Assembly: GCA_963691815.1 (NCBI GenBank) | Contig: OY829660.1 | Coordinates: forward strand, 1,485,415 to 1,549,414 | Direction: 5' to 3' | DNA length: 64,000 bases | Source: Echiichthys vipera | Lineage: Eukaryota > Chordata > Actinopteri > Perciformes > Trachinidae | Shown here: one piece after another, positions 11,301 through 21,997 of the stretch | Numbering within the stretch: position 1 is the first letter of the stretch | Layout: the number at the start of each line of letters is the position of its first letter | The notes under the pieces: model-generated | Databases searched by the model: none | The model's input: only the letters and a program-made list of their open reading frames with translations | What the model was told of the DNA's origin: nothing | Position numbers and translations under genes: made by a program

Positions 11301-14300
11301 AGAACCTGTTTACATTCATCTGGACCCAGAGAACCTGTTTACATCCATCTGGACCCAGAGAACCCGTTTACATCCATCTGGACCCAGAGAACCTGTTTAC
11401 ATCCATCTGGACCCAGAGAACCTGTTTACATTCATCTGGACCCAGAGAACCTGTTTACATCCATCTGGACCCAGAGAACCTGTTTACATCCATCTGGACC
11501 CAGAGAACCTGTTTACATTCATCTGGACCCAGAGAACCTGTTTACATTCATCTGGACCCAGAGAACCCGTTTACATCCATCTGGACCCAGAGAACCTGTT
11601 TACATTCATCTGGACCCAGAGAACCTGTTTACATTCACACATCTGGACCCAGAGAACCTGTTTACATTCATCTGGACCCAGAGAACCTGTTTACATCCAT
11701 CTGGACCCAGAGAACCTGTTTACATTCATCTGGACCCAGAGAACCAGGTCGATCCGTCTTTTTGCGTTGGACGTAGAGACGTAATTTAACGTTATCAGAC
11801 TTTTGTGGTTTTGCAGGAAACATTTCATCCGTACGTCCGTCCCGTGTTTTAACGGCTTCTTCTTCTTCTGTGGTTTGTGTGTTTGCTCAGAAACCACGGG
11901 TCTGGACCACGGCGACGGCTTCTACGCCGGGATGCCGATCCCCTGTACCGACAGCTACGCCGGCTACTGCGTCCACGGGAAGTGTGAGATCAAGTACAAC
12001 GTGGCCACCTGCAGGTCTGTGGCTGAACTCGGGACTCAAACACACGTTTTTACTGCGTCTCAGAGGGAAAAATGACACTTTGAGTGCTCAACATTGGTCT
12101 GACAGCTTCAGTTCACACACATATGAACTCATCTTTATTATTTATAACCGGCTATGTAGATTTAAGGGTTAAAGTGTGTGTGTGTGTGTGTGTGTGTCTG
12201 TGTGTGTGTGTGTCTCTCTGTGTGTGCGTGTGTGTGTCAGGTGTGACTCGGGCTACAAAGGTACGCAGTGTGACGAGCCTCAGGACTTTAACATTCTGTA
12301 CGTGGTGCCCAGCGGACAGAAGCTCCACTACGTCCTCATCGCCGCCATCATCGGCGCCGTGCAGATCGCCATCATCGTCGCCGTGGTGATGTGCATCACA
12401 AGGTGAACATGTTAATGCTTAGAAACGTCCAAAACAAACGTTGTACTGGTACAAAGACAATAAAGACAATTCAATTATTGTTTATTGTTTACTTAAAAAC
12501 GTATGTGAGCTGTATGTTTGTATGTAAACATGTTCTTATTCTACTTTACTCGTGGCCGGCTCGCGGTTTTTAAATGCCTTTGTCAGCTAACGTTACGAAA
12601 GCAACCGAAGCCAGATCCATGCAGTGTAGCTAAGTAACACCTAGCTTGCTAATGTTAGCTCACTTGCTAATGTTAGCTCAGTGAAACCTAAGCTGGCTAA
12701 TGTTAGCTTACTCGCTAATGTTAGCTCAGTGAAACCTAAACTGGCTAATGTTAGCTCAGTGAAACCTAAGCTGGCTAATGTTTGCTCAGTAAAACCTAAG
12801 CTGGCTAATGTTAGCTCACTCGCTAATGTTAGCTCAGTGAAACCTAAGCTGGCTAATGTTAGCTCAGTAAAACCTAAGCTAGCTAACGTTGAATCTGCTG
12901 TCTGGTGCTTCGGCGTGTTGGCTGATGGAGTGATTTACAAACAGCGAGCTAGCGTTGATCTCCGTATATTTGGCCGATTCTCACTCGTGTCTCAGTGTTT
13001 CTAATAACTTTATTATTTTTCCGAATGTTTCACAACGAACCTTAAACAGTTTAAGTCTCAAAACGCACAAAAACAAACCGGTAAAAAGTTTGAAACTGTG
13101 AAAACAACTTTAGTGAAACGTTCCATAACTTTAAAAGTTATATTAGTCTTCTGCAGGTTAGATTCAAGATTCAAGAAGCTTTATTTCTCCCGAGGGAAAT
13201 TATTTTGCAACAGTTTCGATACAAAGGTGGGAAAGGATCAGAGTAACAATAAGCATAAACATAAATCAAATCAAAATAAAGCTAACGTAAAATAAATCAA
13301 GCAATGAACCAAGTGTGACAGAGTGCAACAGACGTCGTGGTTAAGCGTAGGTTTATACAATAAACAACAATACGCAGCGTGCAGTTTAGCAGCAGATTGA
13401 AATGAAATAAGTACAAACTAGAGAAGTGAGAAGGAGCGATAAGTTATAAGTGTTAAAAATGTTAAAAATGTAGCAGCATTTCCTACAGAGCTAAGTGACA
13501 GTATGGCACAGTGGAGTGTAGCAGCATGTCCTACAGAACTAAGTGACAGTGTGGCACAGTGGAGTGCAGCAGCATGTCCTACAGAACTAAGTGACAGTAT
13601 GGAGCAGTGGAGTGCAGCAGCACGTCCTACAGAACTAAGTGACAGTATGGCACAGTGGAGTGTAGCAGCATGTCCTACAGAACTAAGTGACAGTATGGCA
13701 CAGTGGAGTGCAGCAGCATGTCCTACAGAACTAAGTGACAGTGTGGCACAGTGGAGTGCAGCAGCATGTCCTACAGAACTAAGTGACAGTGTGGCACAGT
13801 GGAGTGCAGCAGCATGTCCTACAGAACTAAGTGACAGTATGGCACAGTGGAGTGTAGCAGCATTTCCTACAGAACTAAGTGACAGTGTGGCACAGTGGAG
13901 TGCAGCAGCATGTCCTACAGAACTAAGTGACAGTGTGGCACAGTGGAGTGCAGCAGCACGTCCTACAGAACTAAGTGACAGTGTGGCACAGTGGAGTGCA
14001 GCAGCACGTCCTACAGAACTAAGTGACAGTGTGGCACAGTGGAGTGTAGCAGCATGTCCTACAGAACTAAGTGACAGTATGGCACAGTGGAGTGTAGCAG
14101 CAGTAAGTTACAGTATCACAAAATAAAGTGATGTAGTGGTGATATAAAGTGACAGTGGAGTGTAGCAGCATTTCTTAGTGGAGTAAGTTACAGTAAAGTA
14201 CTGTGTAGCAGCATTTTACAGAGATACGTTACAGTAAAGCAGAGTAAAGTGTTGCAGCAGTAAGTTACAGGACCACTAAATAAAGTGATGAAAAGTTAAA

Positions 14301-14445
14301 TCGTAAATGCGACAGGAGTAAAAACTAATACATGTCTCTCTGTGTTTGTGTCTTTTTTAGGAAATGTCCGAAAAACAACCGGGGGCGCCGGCAAAAACAG
14401 AACCTGGGACACTTTTCCTCGGACACTAACTCCAGGATGGTATAG
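8361..14445 (+). CDS. tmeff1: Tomoregulin-1 (TMEFF1), 3' exons only
   Basis: Single-pass membrane protein with two follistatin/Kazal modules and an EGF domain, mainly neural, linked to Nodal/BMP signalling. Visible exons are 8361-8420, 11891-12014, 12241-12402 and 14361-14445, giving 142 residues with GT-AG introns and a continuous frame. Exon one is the linker with LGKKDD, also present in mammalian TMEFF1. Exons two and three make a six-cysteine EGF domain, then the transmembrane helix (VLIAAIIGAVQIAIIVAVVM). The last exon gives the basic tail KCPKNNRGRRQKQNLGHF, ending SRMV, characteristic of TMEFF1 rather than TMEFF2. The first exon starts two bases into a codon, so upstream exons exist; none were found between position 1 and 8360. 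The EGF residue before the sixth cysteine is Gln. The a/b paralogue is not resolved. Confidence 0.93.
8817..8868 (+). mobile_element. Terminal fragment of Harbinger-type MITE
   Basis: GGGCGCCCTCCCACTGTGCG and the following bases to GTGCTTTACGG match the left end of the MITE family. The copy is then interrupted by the LTR-like segment that follows. Confidence 0.65.
8870..9364 (-). mobile_element. Probable solo LTR of a Ty3/Gypsy-like retroelement
   Basis: On minus the segment starts TGTCAGGATCCCGG, has a TATAAGAAG box about 130 bp in (plus 9219-9227) and an ATTAAA polyadenylation-type motif near the far end (plus about 8890), the order expected of U3-R-U5. No coding region or clear target duplication was seen, so the right boundary is approximate. 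Open frames across it are not credible genes. Confidence 0.4.
9365..10887. other. tmeff1 intron, no feature seen
   Basis: 1.5 kb of mixed-composition intron sequence. I found no exon, transposon end or tandem array in it. Confidence 0.5.
10888..11745. repeat. 29-bp minisatellite in tmeff1 intron
   Basis: About 29 units of CTGGACCCAGAGAACCTGTT plus TACATYCAT, with occasional 33-bp units carrying an extra CACA. It ends about 145 bp before the EGF exon. Because 29 is not a multiple of three and no frame has a stop, a 318-codon false frame runs through it. Confidence 0.95.
12174..12238. repeat. (GT)n abutting the tmeff1 exon acceptor
   Basis: The GT/CT-rich run ends directly at the CAG acceptor of the exon starting at 12241, so the microsatellite serves as its polypyrimidine-like region. 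The whole intron is only 226 bp. Confidence 0.9.
12625..12890. repeat. Minisatellite of GCTAATGTTAGCTCA units
   Basis: Roughly nine degenerate units alternating GCTAATGTTAGCTCAGTGAA and a shorter ACTCGCTAATG form, in the last tmeff1 intron. Confidence 0.9.
13155..13300 (-). mobile_element. Retroposon 3' tail-like fragment
   Basis: On minus the segment contains AATTTCCCTCGGGAGAAATA followed by AAGCTTCTTGAATC, similar to the AATAAAGT-type tail of fish SINE/LINE families (compare 42400 and 46770). Confidence 0.4.
13465..14110. repeat. 48-bp minisatellite in tmeff1 intron
   Basis: About 13 copies of a 48-base unit (GTGGCACAGTGGAGTGCAGC, then AGCATGTCCTACAGAACTAA, then GTGACAGT). As 48 is a multiple of three, the unit reads as a 16-residue protein repeat across 207 codons. 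Its position inside a tmeff1 intron and uniform drift without codon bias argue against coding. Degenerate copies continue to about 14250. Confidence 0.95.
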
Positions 14446-14559
14446 CCGCGTGTGTCCGGGTCCTTTTTTAAGCCTTTTTTCTTACGGCGTGGGAATACCA
14501 TTTTTTTAAACGGTAGATGTGGTATTCATGTTTTTTTTTTCTCCTGGGAAAACACATAA

Positions 14560-14565
14560 AATAAA
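14560..14565 (+). terminator. Candidate tmeff1 polyadenylation signal
   Basis: AATAAA, 115 bp after the tmeff1 stop. The true 3' UTR may be longer. Confidence 0.4.
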
Positions 14566-14654
14566 GAAGAAGAATATTTATTTAAGGGGCCTTATTTTCC
14601 CTCCTGTTTTTGTTTTTGGATGGAAAGGATTTTTCTTTCTTCACGAGGAGCCGA

Positions 14655-14715
14655 GTCTTCAAAAACCCGCTGTCGCTCTACGCCGACGACTACGTCTTAA
14701 TTCTTCATTAGAGGT
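14655..14715 (+). pseudogene. LINE reverse-transcriptase remnant (YADD box)
   Basis: A short frame reads LSLYADDYVLILH then stop. LYADD is the catalytic core motif of non-LTR reverse transcriptases. Flanks are degraded. Confidence 0.45.
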
Positions 14716-14965
14716 TCTGTTGAATTCGTAATGGCCGCGGTACTTTTGGTTAAACTGGCTAACAGAGTGATGTCCGCCCCTCTGGAATGTGCTATTTATG
14801 GGACAGGATTATTTCTACGCCCTCGTTCTGATTTACTTTTTACTAATAATGTGCAGCTGATCACCAAATGCAGTCTGTGTTTGTAGGAGGTGAGTGGGGG
14901 CCAGCCAGTGACATGTTTACAGCTGTTCTTTGGTTTGTAAAGACTTCACTGTGTTCAAACAAGCT

Positions 14966-14969
14966 AATA

Positions 14970-15002
<33 letters not shown>

Positions 15003-15105
15003 GGTTTTCTTAGTTTTTACATCAAGGGATCAGATTTTTTAAAGTGGGGTTGTATGTGGTGCTTATCCGTCAGTGTCAGTGTCAGTGTCAGTGTCAGTGT
15101 TCGTC
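14966..15105. repeat. (TTA)n and (CAGTGT)n microsatellites
   Basis: A TTA run at about 14968-15003 and a short GTCAGT hexamer run at about 15068-15100. Confidence 0.9.
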
Positions 15106-15370
15106 GTATGTAGAGTATTTTCAGTTTTACGTCGCCGTCAGAGCCCAGTTTCAGTTTCAGTTGAAGCTGTTTTCTCTGCTCTCTTCAAAGCCGCCGTGCG
15201 CCGCTGACAAAAACAGTAACGAACAAACTAAATCAGAACGACTTCAGCCTGTTTTTTGTTCATTTTAGAGATCTCAGCGTCTCCTCTCAGAGCAGGAGAT
15301 TAACACTAAACTTCCTGCATTCAGGTAGATTTTTATGTAAATGGAAAAAACCCCACATCACTTTACGTCA

Positions 15371-15573
15371 TGGGTGTCAAAGTGATCCAGTAAAGAGTCG
15401 CTGTGGCTGCAGGTTTTCATTCCAACCAATCAAAAACACACCTGGTCCAACAGATCGACTGTGTGAAGACAGTTCAGGTGATTGAGTAAGTCGAGTCAGG
15501 TGTGTTTTTGCTTGGTTGGAATGAAAACCTGCAGCCACAGCGACTCTTTACTGGATCAGTCTGACACCCCTGC
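15371..15573. mobile_element. Palindromic MITE (~200 bp, hAT-like ends)
   Basis: Two arms of about 90 bp are near-perfect reverse complements, both containing GGCTGCAGGTTTTCATTCCA. The outer ends are GGGTGTCA and TGACACCCCTG. The element interrupts LINE-derived sequence. hAT affiliation is a guess from the CAGGGGTGTCA-type ends; no 8-bp duplication was found. Confidence 0.7.
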
Positions 15574-15607
15574 TTTAAGGGAATCTATAGAAAACAGTTA
15601 GAACATA

Positions 15608-15830
15608 GTGTCCTTATACGCCGACGACTTATTGCTTTACGTCTCAGACTCTCTAGATCAGGATTTAAGTGAAACAAAGCCGCTAAAAGATCTTTACAGT
15701 ACAGTAAAGTGGTGGTCGCTCAGCTTCCCAGCATCTTAATCTGTCATTAAATTCTCCTCGATGCACCCTGATCCAAGGAATGCTTCACTCGCATTTCAAA
15801 ACATGGCGGCTGGTTTGGAAACTATATCAC
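15608..15830 (+). pseudogene. L1-like LINE reverse-transcriptase fragment
   Basis: The frame from 15611 reads SLYADDLLLYVSDSLD, the YADD core of an L1/Tx1-like reverse transcriptase, and stops after about 45 codons. Sequence to about 15830 looks like decayed continuation. Confidence 0.6.
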
Positions 15831-16068
15831 GATAATAGTGAAAACATTTTATGCGAGAGCTAAGCTGCTGAATCCGTCTGCGTTTAAGATCACGGCCCAC
15901 GGTTCGTTTAAACGACCTTCAGGAGTTCTGGAGGCCTGTGATCCGCGTAAAGACGCCCGGACCGCAACCTTTTTACGCAAAATGAGGAACTTGACGCCTG
16001 GAAACTCGCCGCATACAGATAAAGAACAACTCGTACAGAATGTGTTATTTATATTAAACATTTACTTA

Positions 16069-16667
16069 GGGCGCCCTCCCACTTTGCCTCCGTCCCGTGC
16101 CCCGTGCTTTAGGGTCCTTGTCCCCCCCTCCAGGCCCGTTTGTACTCACACTACCTGGGCATCGGAGAATGCTTCTTGCTGCCTATACGTCATCACGCCG
16201 TAACACGTCACACGCACTGATGACGTCATGGCGATGCGTGGCTTTGTTTCCAGATCTTTCCGTAGACCTCGGAGTTTTTGTGCGTCTTGTCGACTGTTTT
16301 TGAATCTTTTCATCGACCAAATCTGCAGTAAACACTCCACCTCCGCATCACACCAACGTGAACCTTTTGCCGCCATTGTTTGAAATGTCCGCGCATGGTC
16401 CCTCCTTTCTTTTTTCTACGTCCCAACAGGCGCACAGGAAATGACCTCAGAACCGCCGTAGGCCTCGTGCTCGTACACGTGCGCACGCTCGTGCTCGTAC
16501 ACGTGCAAACGTGCTTTACTAAAGCCCACCTCTCCCAAACGGGCCGTGGACGGCAAGCGTGCCACAGTTATGCACGGAGCGGTTGCACTCACACTGCTCA
16601 AACACACTAGGCTTGATCTGTAAAAACGGTTTTGGCGCGGCGCGGAAGGACAGTGTGAGTGTCGCCC
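16069..16667 (-). mobile_element. PIF/Harbinger-type MITE, copy 2
   Basis: 599 bp with ends GGGCGCCCTCCCACT and AGTGTGAGTGTCGCCC, flanked by TTA and TAA. The 76-codon Myb/SANT-like start frame (16146-16376, minus; MAAKGSRW) is open. Compared with copy 3 it keeps an extra segment between about 16505 and 16620. Confidence 0.75.
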
Positions 16668-17922
16668 TAAGTGTTCGAGGCAGCAGCAGACCATCCACTC
16701 CTGAGTTCTGAGGTGAAATTACTGTTTTTTAATGAAGTCTGGTCTGAACTTTGCTTTCCTTCTGTGTCCGTCCTCCTGTCGCTAACACACTGCGACTGTG
16801 GGTAAATACTTCGTACAGCCTCACTTCAAAACATCCGAACCATCCCTTCAAGGTTCTTACGTTAACTTTTTATTTTTTAAACGTTGGTTTCTGAATTCTA
16901 GTTCCTGTATATTCGCATGACTTGTGGAAACTGTGTACTGTGGTGTAGTTTTAACTTTTTAAAAAGAAAAGCCGACGGCCTCGACGCCTCCTCCGCCTCC
17001 GAGCCGACGGACACAAAACATCCCGATGTGTCGGACTGATGATCGGAGAACACTGGAGGTGTCGCTGGGATGTTAGCGGGGGGGGGGGGGGGGCAGTCCA
17101 CTGTCTTAACCCCGTTCCACAAAACAAAAAAAGACTTCGAAGTGATCATCGACGGCGGGAAACTCTGGAGCACGATCTTGAAAAAAACGCTCCGAGGAAT
17201 GTTTGTGCATCCGGGTCCAGAGGATTGTAAAGGAAGTGCGTCGGCTGTTTTTGGGGGGTTTGAAAGACTTTCATGTAACTGCGGAACATGTTGGTTGCTG
17301 TAGCTGAGGCTTTTGTTTTGAATGTGATTTCTTTTGTTTTAGTTTTGCGAGACATTCAGAGCACAGAGGATCCCTTAAGAACCACACTTTACGGTACAAA
17401 CACCCCCCCGTCCTTGTCAGAGCCTCTTAGCGCGTTAATGTTCCGTAACAAAGCAAAGACGCATAAATACTCTGCGTAGACGGTCAACCACACAGCTCCT
17501 GACAGTCTGTCGCCTTTACATCCAGTGAATGACGACGATGCCTTGTCCGTGTTGTTCCCTCGTGTCCCTGAGTTCACTGCGACACAACCTGAACGTCCAT
17601 GTTTGTGCGTTTTGTATCAAAGTCCCGTCGTTTCTTTGCAAACTGAAGAAGCTTTTCACAGACTCGTCTCGTTCCAGAGCGGATAGACTCCACCTCCGTC
17701 CCGCCGCAGCACTTTTAACGTTTAGATCCAAGCTTCGGGGAACTTTGACCAATTCTGCCCAAAAAAACCCCTTAAAGGTTAAATCTGTAGCGTCTTTATT
17801 AAAAGCTACATTTTTAAGATTACAATCCACCCACGGGGCGTTTTGAGGGGCACAGAATGAAAGTTTTGCTTTTCCTTAAAATATATTTAGTCTGAATTAA
17901 AATTTTAAATTTTTGACGGGTT
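16668..17922. other. Spacer, no gene seen
   Basis: 1.25 kb between tmeff1 and cavin4. It includes a run of 16 G at about 17077-17092. The short open frames lack splice context or family resemblance. Confidence 0.45.
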
Positions 17923-18012
17923 TGACAATGACTTCCTGTCCCGTTGTGTTTCCATGGTAGCAGCCAATAGTGTTGGACGTTGCTGGTTGCCAGGGTTGTC
18001 TGTTGTTGGGCG
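17923..18012. repeat. Dispersed repeat, reverse complement of 25637-25735
   Basis: The stretch with CCATGGTAGCAGCCAATAG and CAACAACAGACAAC (as reverse complement) has a closely matching inverted partner 7.7 kb away in the cavin4 intron. Family not recognised. Confidence 0.65.
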
Positions 18013-18041
18013 TTTGTTTTAGTCCAAATGAGTCGTTCCCC

Positions 18042-18336
18042 GCTGCTCCTTTGTGTTGAAAGGAGCCAGTTGAGGTGGTTCAGGATCATCTGGTAAGGAT
18101 GAACCCTGGGCGCCTCCCTAGGGAGGTGTTCCAGGCACGTCCAGCTGGGAGGAGGCCTCGGGGAAGACCCAGGACCAGGTGGAGAGATTAGATCTCCACA
18201 CTGGCCTGGGAACGCCTCAGGATCCCCCAGTTAGAGCTGGTTAATGTGGCCCGGGAAAGGGAAGTTTGGGGTCCCTGCTGGAGCTGCTGCGCCCTCGACC
18301 CGACCCCGGATCAGAGGCTGAAGATGAGATGAGATG
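18042..18336 (+). mobile_element. LINE 3'-end fragment ending (GATGA)n
   Basis: A block of about 295 bp that starts GCTGCTCCTTTG, contains CCTGGGAACGCCTCAGGATC and ends GATGAGATGAGATG. It recurs at 45311, 45850 and 53352. Its 5' truncation and short-repeat tail are typical of non-LTR retrotransposons of the fish L2/Rex type. The exact family is not certain. Confidence 0.65.
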
Positions 18337-18920
18337 TTCTGGTTTCTTTCCTCTGTCACAGTAAAGTGAATATCTTTGAGACATCTGAGGACGATGACGC
18401 GGCAGATTCAGGGTCGATGGGATTAACCGTGAGTTGCAGCGTCACATGAGTTTGATCTGACAGAAGAACGAGGTTAAAGCAAACAATCAGAACTCACGGT
18501 GATCCGGACGTTAAAGCTGTTAGATCTTTGTTTTCTCGTGCACATTAATACGGTAACGCGTCATTTACCCGAGGACCTGGAACTCTTCTCTGTTTGTTCA
18601 TTACTTTTCATTTCTCTGTCACAGGAGTTTGTTTTTCTGTAACGTCTTAGTCTGAAGGTCGTAGGTCCCCCCCGACCCCCACCCTCCGCTCAGCGACGTG
18701 TTCCCTCCTTGTCGTCGAGCGTCGTCGCAGCCGTGACTTCTCTAAATGTGACTAGAATGTGTTTGACATGTTAATATTCTGCATGTAGACTTCCAGAGGC
18801 GATTTTTGGTCTCGCCAAAATAAAAGAGGAAATGTTTTTTTAATGTACACCAGGGTGCCGGCGTGGTCTTTGAGTCAACGCCTCTTTATCCGGTGACGGG
18901 TTCTTCTTCTTCTTCTGACA
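18337..18920. other. Spacer, no feature seen
   Basis: About 580 bases without tandem structure, transposon ends or a supported exon. Confidence 0.45.
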
Positions 18921-18925
18921 CATCG

Positions 18926-18957
18926 TGTGTGTGTGTGTGTGTGTGTGTGCGTGTGTG

Positions 18958-19029
<72 letters not shown>

Positions 19030-19047
19030 TGTGTGTGTGTGTGTGTC
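18926..19047. repeat. (GT)n/(GTGC)n microsatellite
   Basis: GT dinucleotides enclose about 17 GTGC tetramers, an alternating purine-pyrimidine tract of Z-DNA type. Confidence 0.95.
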
Positions 19048-19129
19048 ACCGCGTCCTAACTCCATATGAAAACGCCTCAGTGTTGTGATGGATCAGCTGT
19101 CTATTCATCTGTAATCCACGTATTTATTA

Positions 19130-19278
19130 TTTATTACTGTAGAAATGACGTCTGCAGCAAAGAACGAGATCAGGAGACGTGGTGTCAGACGCCAAACTCC
19201 CCGTAGGGTGGAGGACGGGTCCAAAACACAGGACTTTGACCTGGAGTTCAAGTCCTGGAAGAACTGAGACAAACCACC
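19130..19278. repeat. Dispersed repeat flank shared with 31290-31495
   Basis: Contains CCCCGTAGG, then GACGGGTCCAAAACACAGG, then AAGTCCTGGAAGAACTGAGA; the same blocks occur in the same order at 31290-31475. Confidence 0.7.
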
Positions 19279-19577
19279 ATCTTCAGCCTCTTGTCCCTGT
19301 CGGGGTCTGGGGGGCTGGAGCCGATCCCAGCTGACATCAGGCGTGAGGCGGGGTCCACCCTGGACAGGATGCCAGTCTATCACAGGACACATGGAGACGA
19401 ACAGAGACAGACAACCATTCACACCTACGGGTGATTTAGAGTCATCAATGAACCCAACACCTGCACGTCTTTGGACTGTGGGAGGAAACCGGAGAACCCG
19501 GAGAAAACCCACGCAGACACGGGGACAACATGCAGACTCCACACAGGAGGGCCCCAGCCGGGATTCAAACCAGGGAC
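19279..19577 (-). mobile_element. tRNA-type fish SINE/dispersed repeat, 5' truncated
   Basis: Contains the very common fish block with GACTGTGGGAGGAAACCGGA and GAAAACCCACGCAGACACGG. On minus this corresponds to a SINE body. The tRNA-like head with A and B boxes is missing apart from the GGGATTCAAACC remnant at about 19559. Named by recalled similarity. Confidence 0.55.
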
Positions 19578-19584
19578 CAAACTG

Positions 19585-19845
19585 TACCGTCTCCTTTAGT
19601 GTCTAAACTTAACCGTCACCTTTAGTCGTCTAAACTTAACCGTCTCCTTTAGTCGTCTGAACTTAACCGTCTCCTTTAGTGTCTAAACTTAACCGTCACC
19701 TTGAGTCGTCTAAACTTAACCGTCTCCTTTAGTGTCTAAACTTAACCGTCTCCTTTAGTCGTCTAAACTTAACCGTCTCCTTTAGAGACTAAACTTAACC
19801 GTCTCCTTTAGTGTCTAAACTTAACCGTCACCTTTAGTCGTGTTG
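19585..19845. repeat. ~25-bp minisatellite (CTAAACTTAACCGTC...)
   Basis: About ten units of CTAAACTTAACCGTCWCCTT with TAGT or TAGTCGT linkers. The same unit forms a second array at 31496-31868. Confidence 0.95.
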
Positions 19846-20187
19846 TCAAACATTTTCACATTTAACGGTCTTCTGGTCGTTTAAAGCAGCACATCTCTGC
19901 AGCCTGTCTTCACTAATGTCCCCCCCGTGTGCACAGATCTGTGGACGGTGAACACGGCTCCACCTGTCCGAGGGGGGGGGGCTCCACCGTTAATTGGTCG
20001 CTGCCGTCTGATTAAAAACGGTTCGTCTGCAGAATCCAGAACCAGAACCGGAGCAGAGGTCAGAGCCTCCGTGTATGAAAATAAACCGACGTCAGGGACA
20101 TTTCTGCAGCGGGCAGGGACTCAGGCACGCCACCGCCCCGGGGTAAATATAGAGTCCAGGGACAGGAGCAGCTGCTGGCTTCAGTCA

Positions 20188-20188
20188 C

Positions 20189-20219
<31 letters not shown>

Positions 20220-20552
20220 ATATATATACACAGTATAATCAAAACTAATAACAGTGCGATCCAGCAGGGTGCAACATAACTATATTTACACATTATTGTA
20301 TCGAAAGAAGGGGAAATTATTATTAAAGTAGATCAAAAAGACGACATGTGTCACACAAGTGTCTGTAAAAATGAGATTTAAGAAGTGACTTAAATCGCTC
20401 GTCACAGTTTAACTCACAAACTGAAACTGAACGTTTGTTCTTCACGTGTTTCAGAGATTGGGTTTACGTCACGCTGGAGGAGAGTCGCTAAGAGCCAGAC
20501 GTGGCTAACAGTGATTAGCTCGGGGCAGCACGGTGAAGGCATTCAAAGGTCC
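20188..20552. repeat. (CA)n plus dispersed-repeat fragment
   Basis: A CA run at 20188-20217 leads into sequence related to 23200-23420 (ACAGTATAATCAAAACTAAT; AAGACGACAT). Then comes GTGGCTAACAGTGATTAGCT to AAGGCATTCAAAGGTC, the same block that forms the inverted arms at 22937-23958. Confidence 0.6.
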
Positions 20553-20573
20553 CGTAACCTCTGGAGCCTCTAA

Positions 20574-21093
20574 GGGCGCCCTCCCACTGTGCGTGCGTCC
20601 CGCGCCCCGTGCTTTAGGGTCCTTGTCCCCCCCTCCAGGCCCGTTTGTACTCACACTACCTGGGCCTCGGAGAATGCTTCTTGCTGCCTATACGTCATCA
20701 CGCCGTAACACGTCACACGCATTGATGACGTCATGGCGATGCGTGGCTTTGTTTCCAGATCTTTCCGTAGACCTCTGAGTTTTTGTGCGTCTTGTCGACT
20801 GTTTTTGAATCTTTTCATCGACCAAATCTGCAGTAAACACTCCACCTCCGCATCACACCAACGTGAACCTTTCACCGCCATTGTTTGAAATGTCCGCGCA
20901 TGGTCCCTCCTTCTTTTCTCTACGTCCCAACAGGCGCACAGGAAATGACCTCAGAACCGCTGTAGGCCTCGTGCTCGTACACGTGCGCACGCTCCTAGAC
21001 GTGGTACGGTTGCACTCACACTGGTCAAAGGAACCAGACTTTAGCCGTGAAACGTGCTGGGGCACGGTACGTAGGCACAGTGGGAGTGCGCCC
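20574..21093 (-). mobile_element. PIF/Harbinger-type MITE, copy 3 (intact ends)
   Basis: 520 bp between GGGCGCCCTCCCACTGTGCG and CACAGTGGGAGTGCGCCC, flanked by direct TAA/TAA, the 3-bp TWA duplication typical of PIF/Harbinger. Minus 20651-20881 is the open 76-codon MAVKGSRW frame. Confidence 0.8.
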
Positions 21094-21890
21094 TAATCCC
21101 TCTGGGGCCTGAAACGCGACGAGTGAACGGCCGTTTGAGAGGGCGTGCCCTGAAACTTTCCAAGTGGACATATTTGACCCTGATGGAAACACGCCTGGTG
21201 TGAGTGTTGAGCCGAGCACATCACCATCCTCATCATTCACAGGCGAACATGGAGCATGTTCACGACGGCGTGTGAAGGCCTGAACCCTGAGCCTCCTGTG
21301 GGACTGACCCGTCACTGCTTGGGGGGGGGCGACCAAAGCTAATCCGTGCAGAATTCAGAGGGGGGCAGCTGTAAGTGTTATTTTTAACACGTCCGTGTGT
21401 TTTTAGGGACAAGAAATAGATTTCAACACATTATTGTTCACAGGAGACGAAGCTCAGGACTTTGAGCTCAAGAACAATGTAGACGGTTCTCTAACGCTCG
21501 TGTTCAGAGGAATGTTTGTCACTTTGACGCTGCTCGTCTCTATAAAGAGCTTCAGATCTGCGTCTCGGTCGATGTGTGGACTCTGCCGCCCGGGGGAAAG
21601 AAAAAGGGCAGCGCTGCAAAGTTTAATCCCCCCGAAAACATTCCAGCGCTGTGTAATCAGACCAGACAACTGCGGCTCCTCTGCATCGGTCTCTGCAGAG
21701 CGGCTGAACGACCCCTAAGCTGCTGTTGATGAACATGTGCCGCAGCTGCTAACGCCGACATATGTGCAAATAACGGGCCGTTATGAATCAGTCCGCGTGG
21801 CTCTAACAGAGCAGAGCCGGACTCAGACGGGGGTTTCCATCATCCTCTGCTTTGCATCTTCCCAAAATGTCAGAGTGTCGACTTACAAAG
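21094..21890. other. Upstream region of cavin4, no gene seen
   Basis: About 800 bases with no supported exon. CAGCTG E-boxes occur at about 21366 and 21741. Confidence 0.4.
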
Positions 21891-21895
21891 AGTTC

Positions 21896-21905
21896 TTATT
21901 TTTAG
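21896..21905 (+). promoter_or_regulatory. Perfect MEF2 consensus upstream of cavin4
   Basis: TTATTTTTAG matches YTAWWWWTAR at every position, 270 bp before the cavin4 ATG. Cavin-4 is a muscle-restricted protein in other vertebrates, so a MEF2 site is apt; binding is inferred. Confidence 0.5.
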
Positions 21906-21984
21906 CCGGGGGTTCGTGAGAGCATTGCCGCTCCCCTTGGCCTCGCTGAGGGCTGAAGTCAGGCTCCCTTTGGATCCTGAAGCC

Positions 21985-21997
21985 TTTTTTAAAAGGG
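21985..21997 (+). promoter_or_regulatory. TATA-like element of cavin4
   Basis: TTTTTTAAAAGGG lies about 180 bp before the ATG. A leader of about 150 bp without splicing would fit. Confidence 0.35.

Noticed and set aside
13503..14126. 207-codon frame with a 16-residue repeat
   Set aside because: The 48-bp unit is divisible by three, so any stop-free unit gives a long frame; it lies wholly within a tmeff1 intron.
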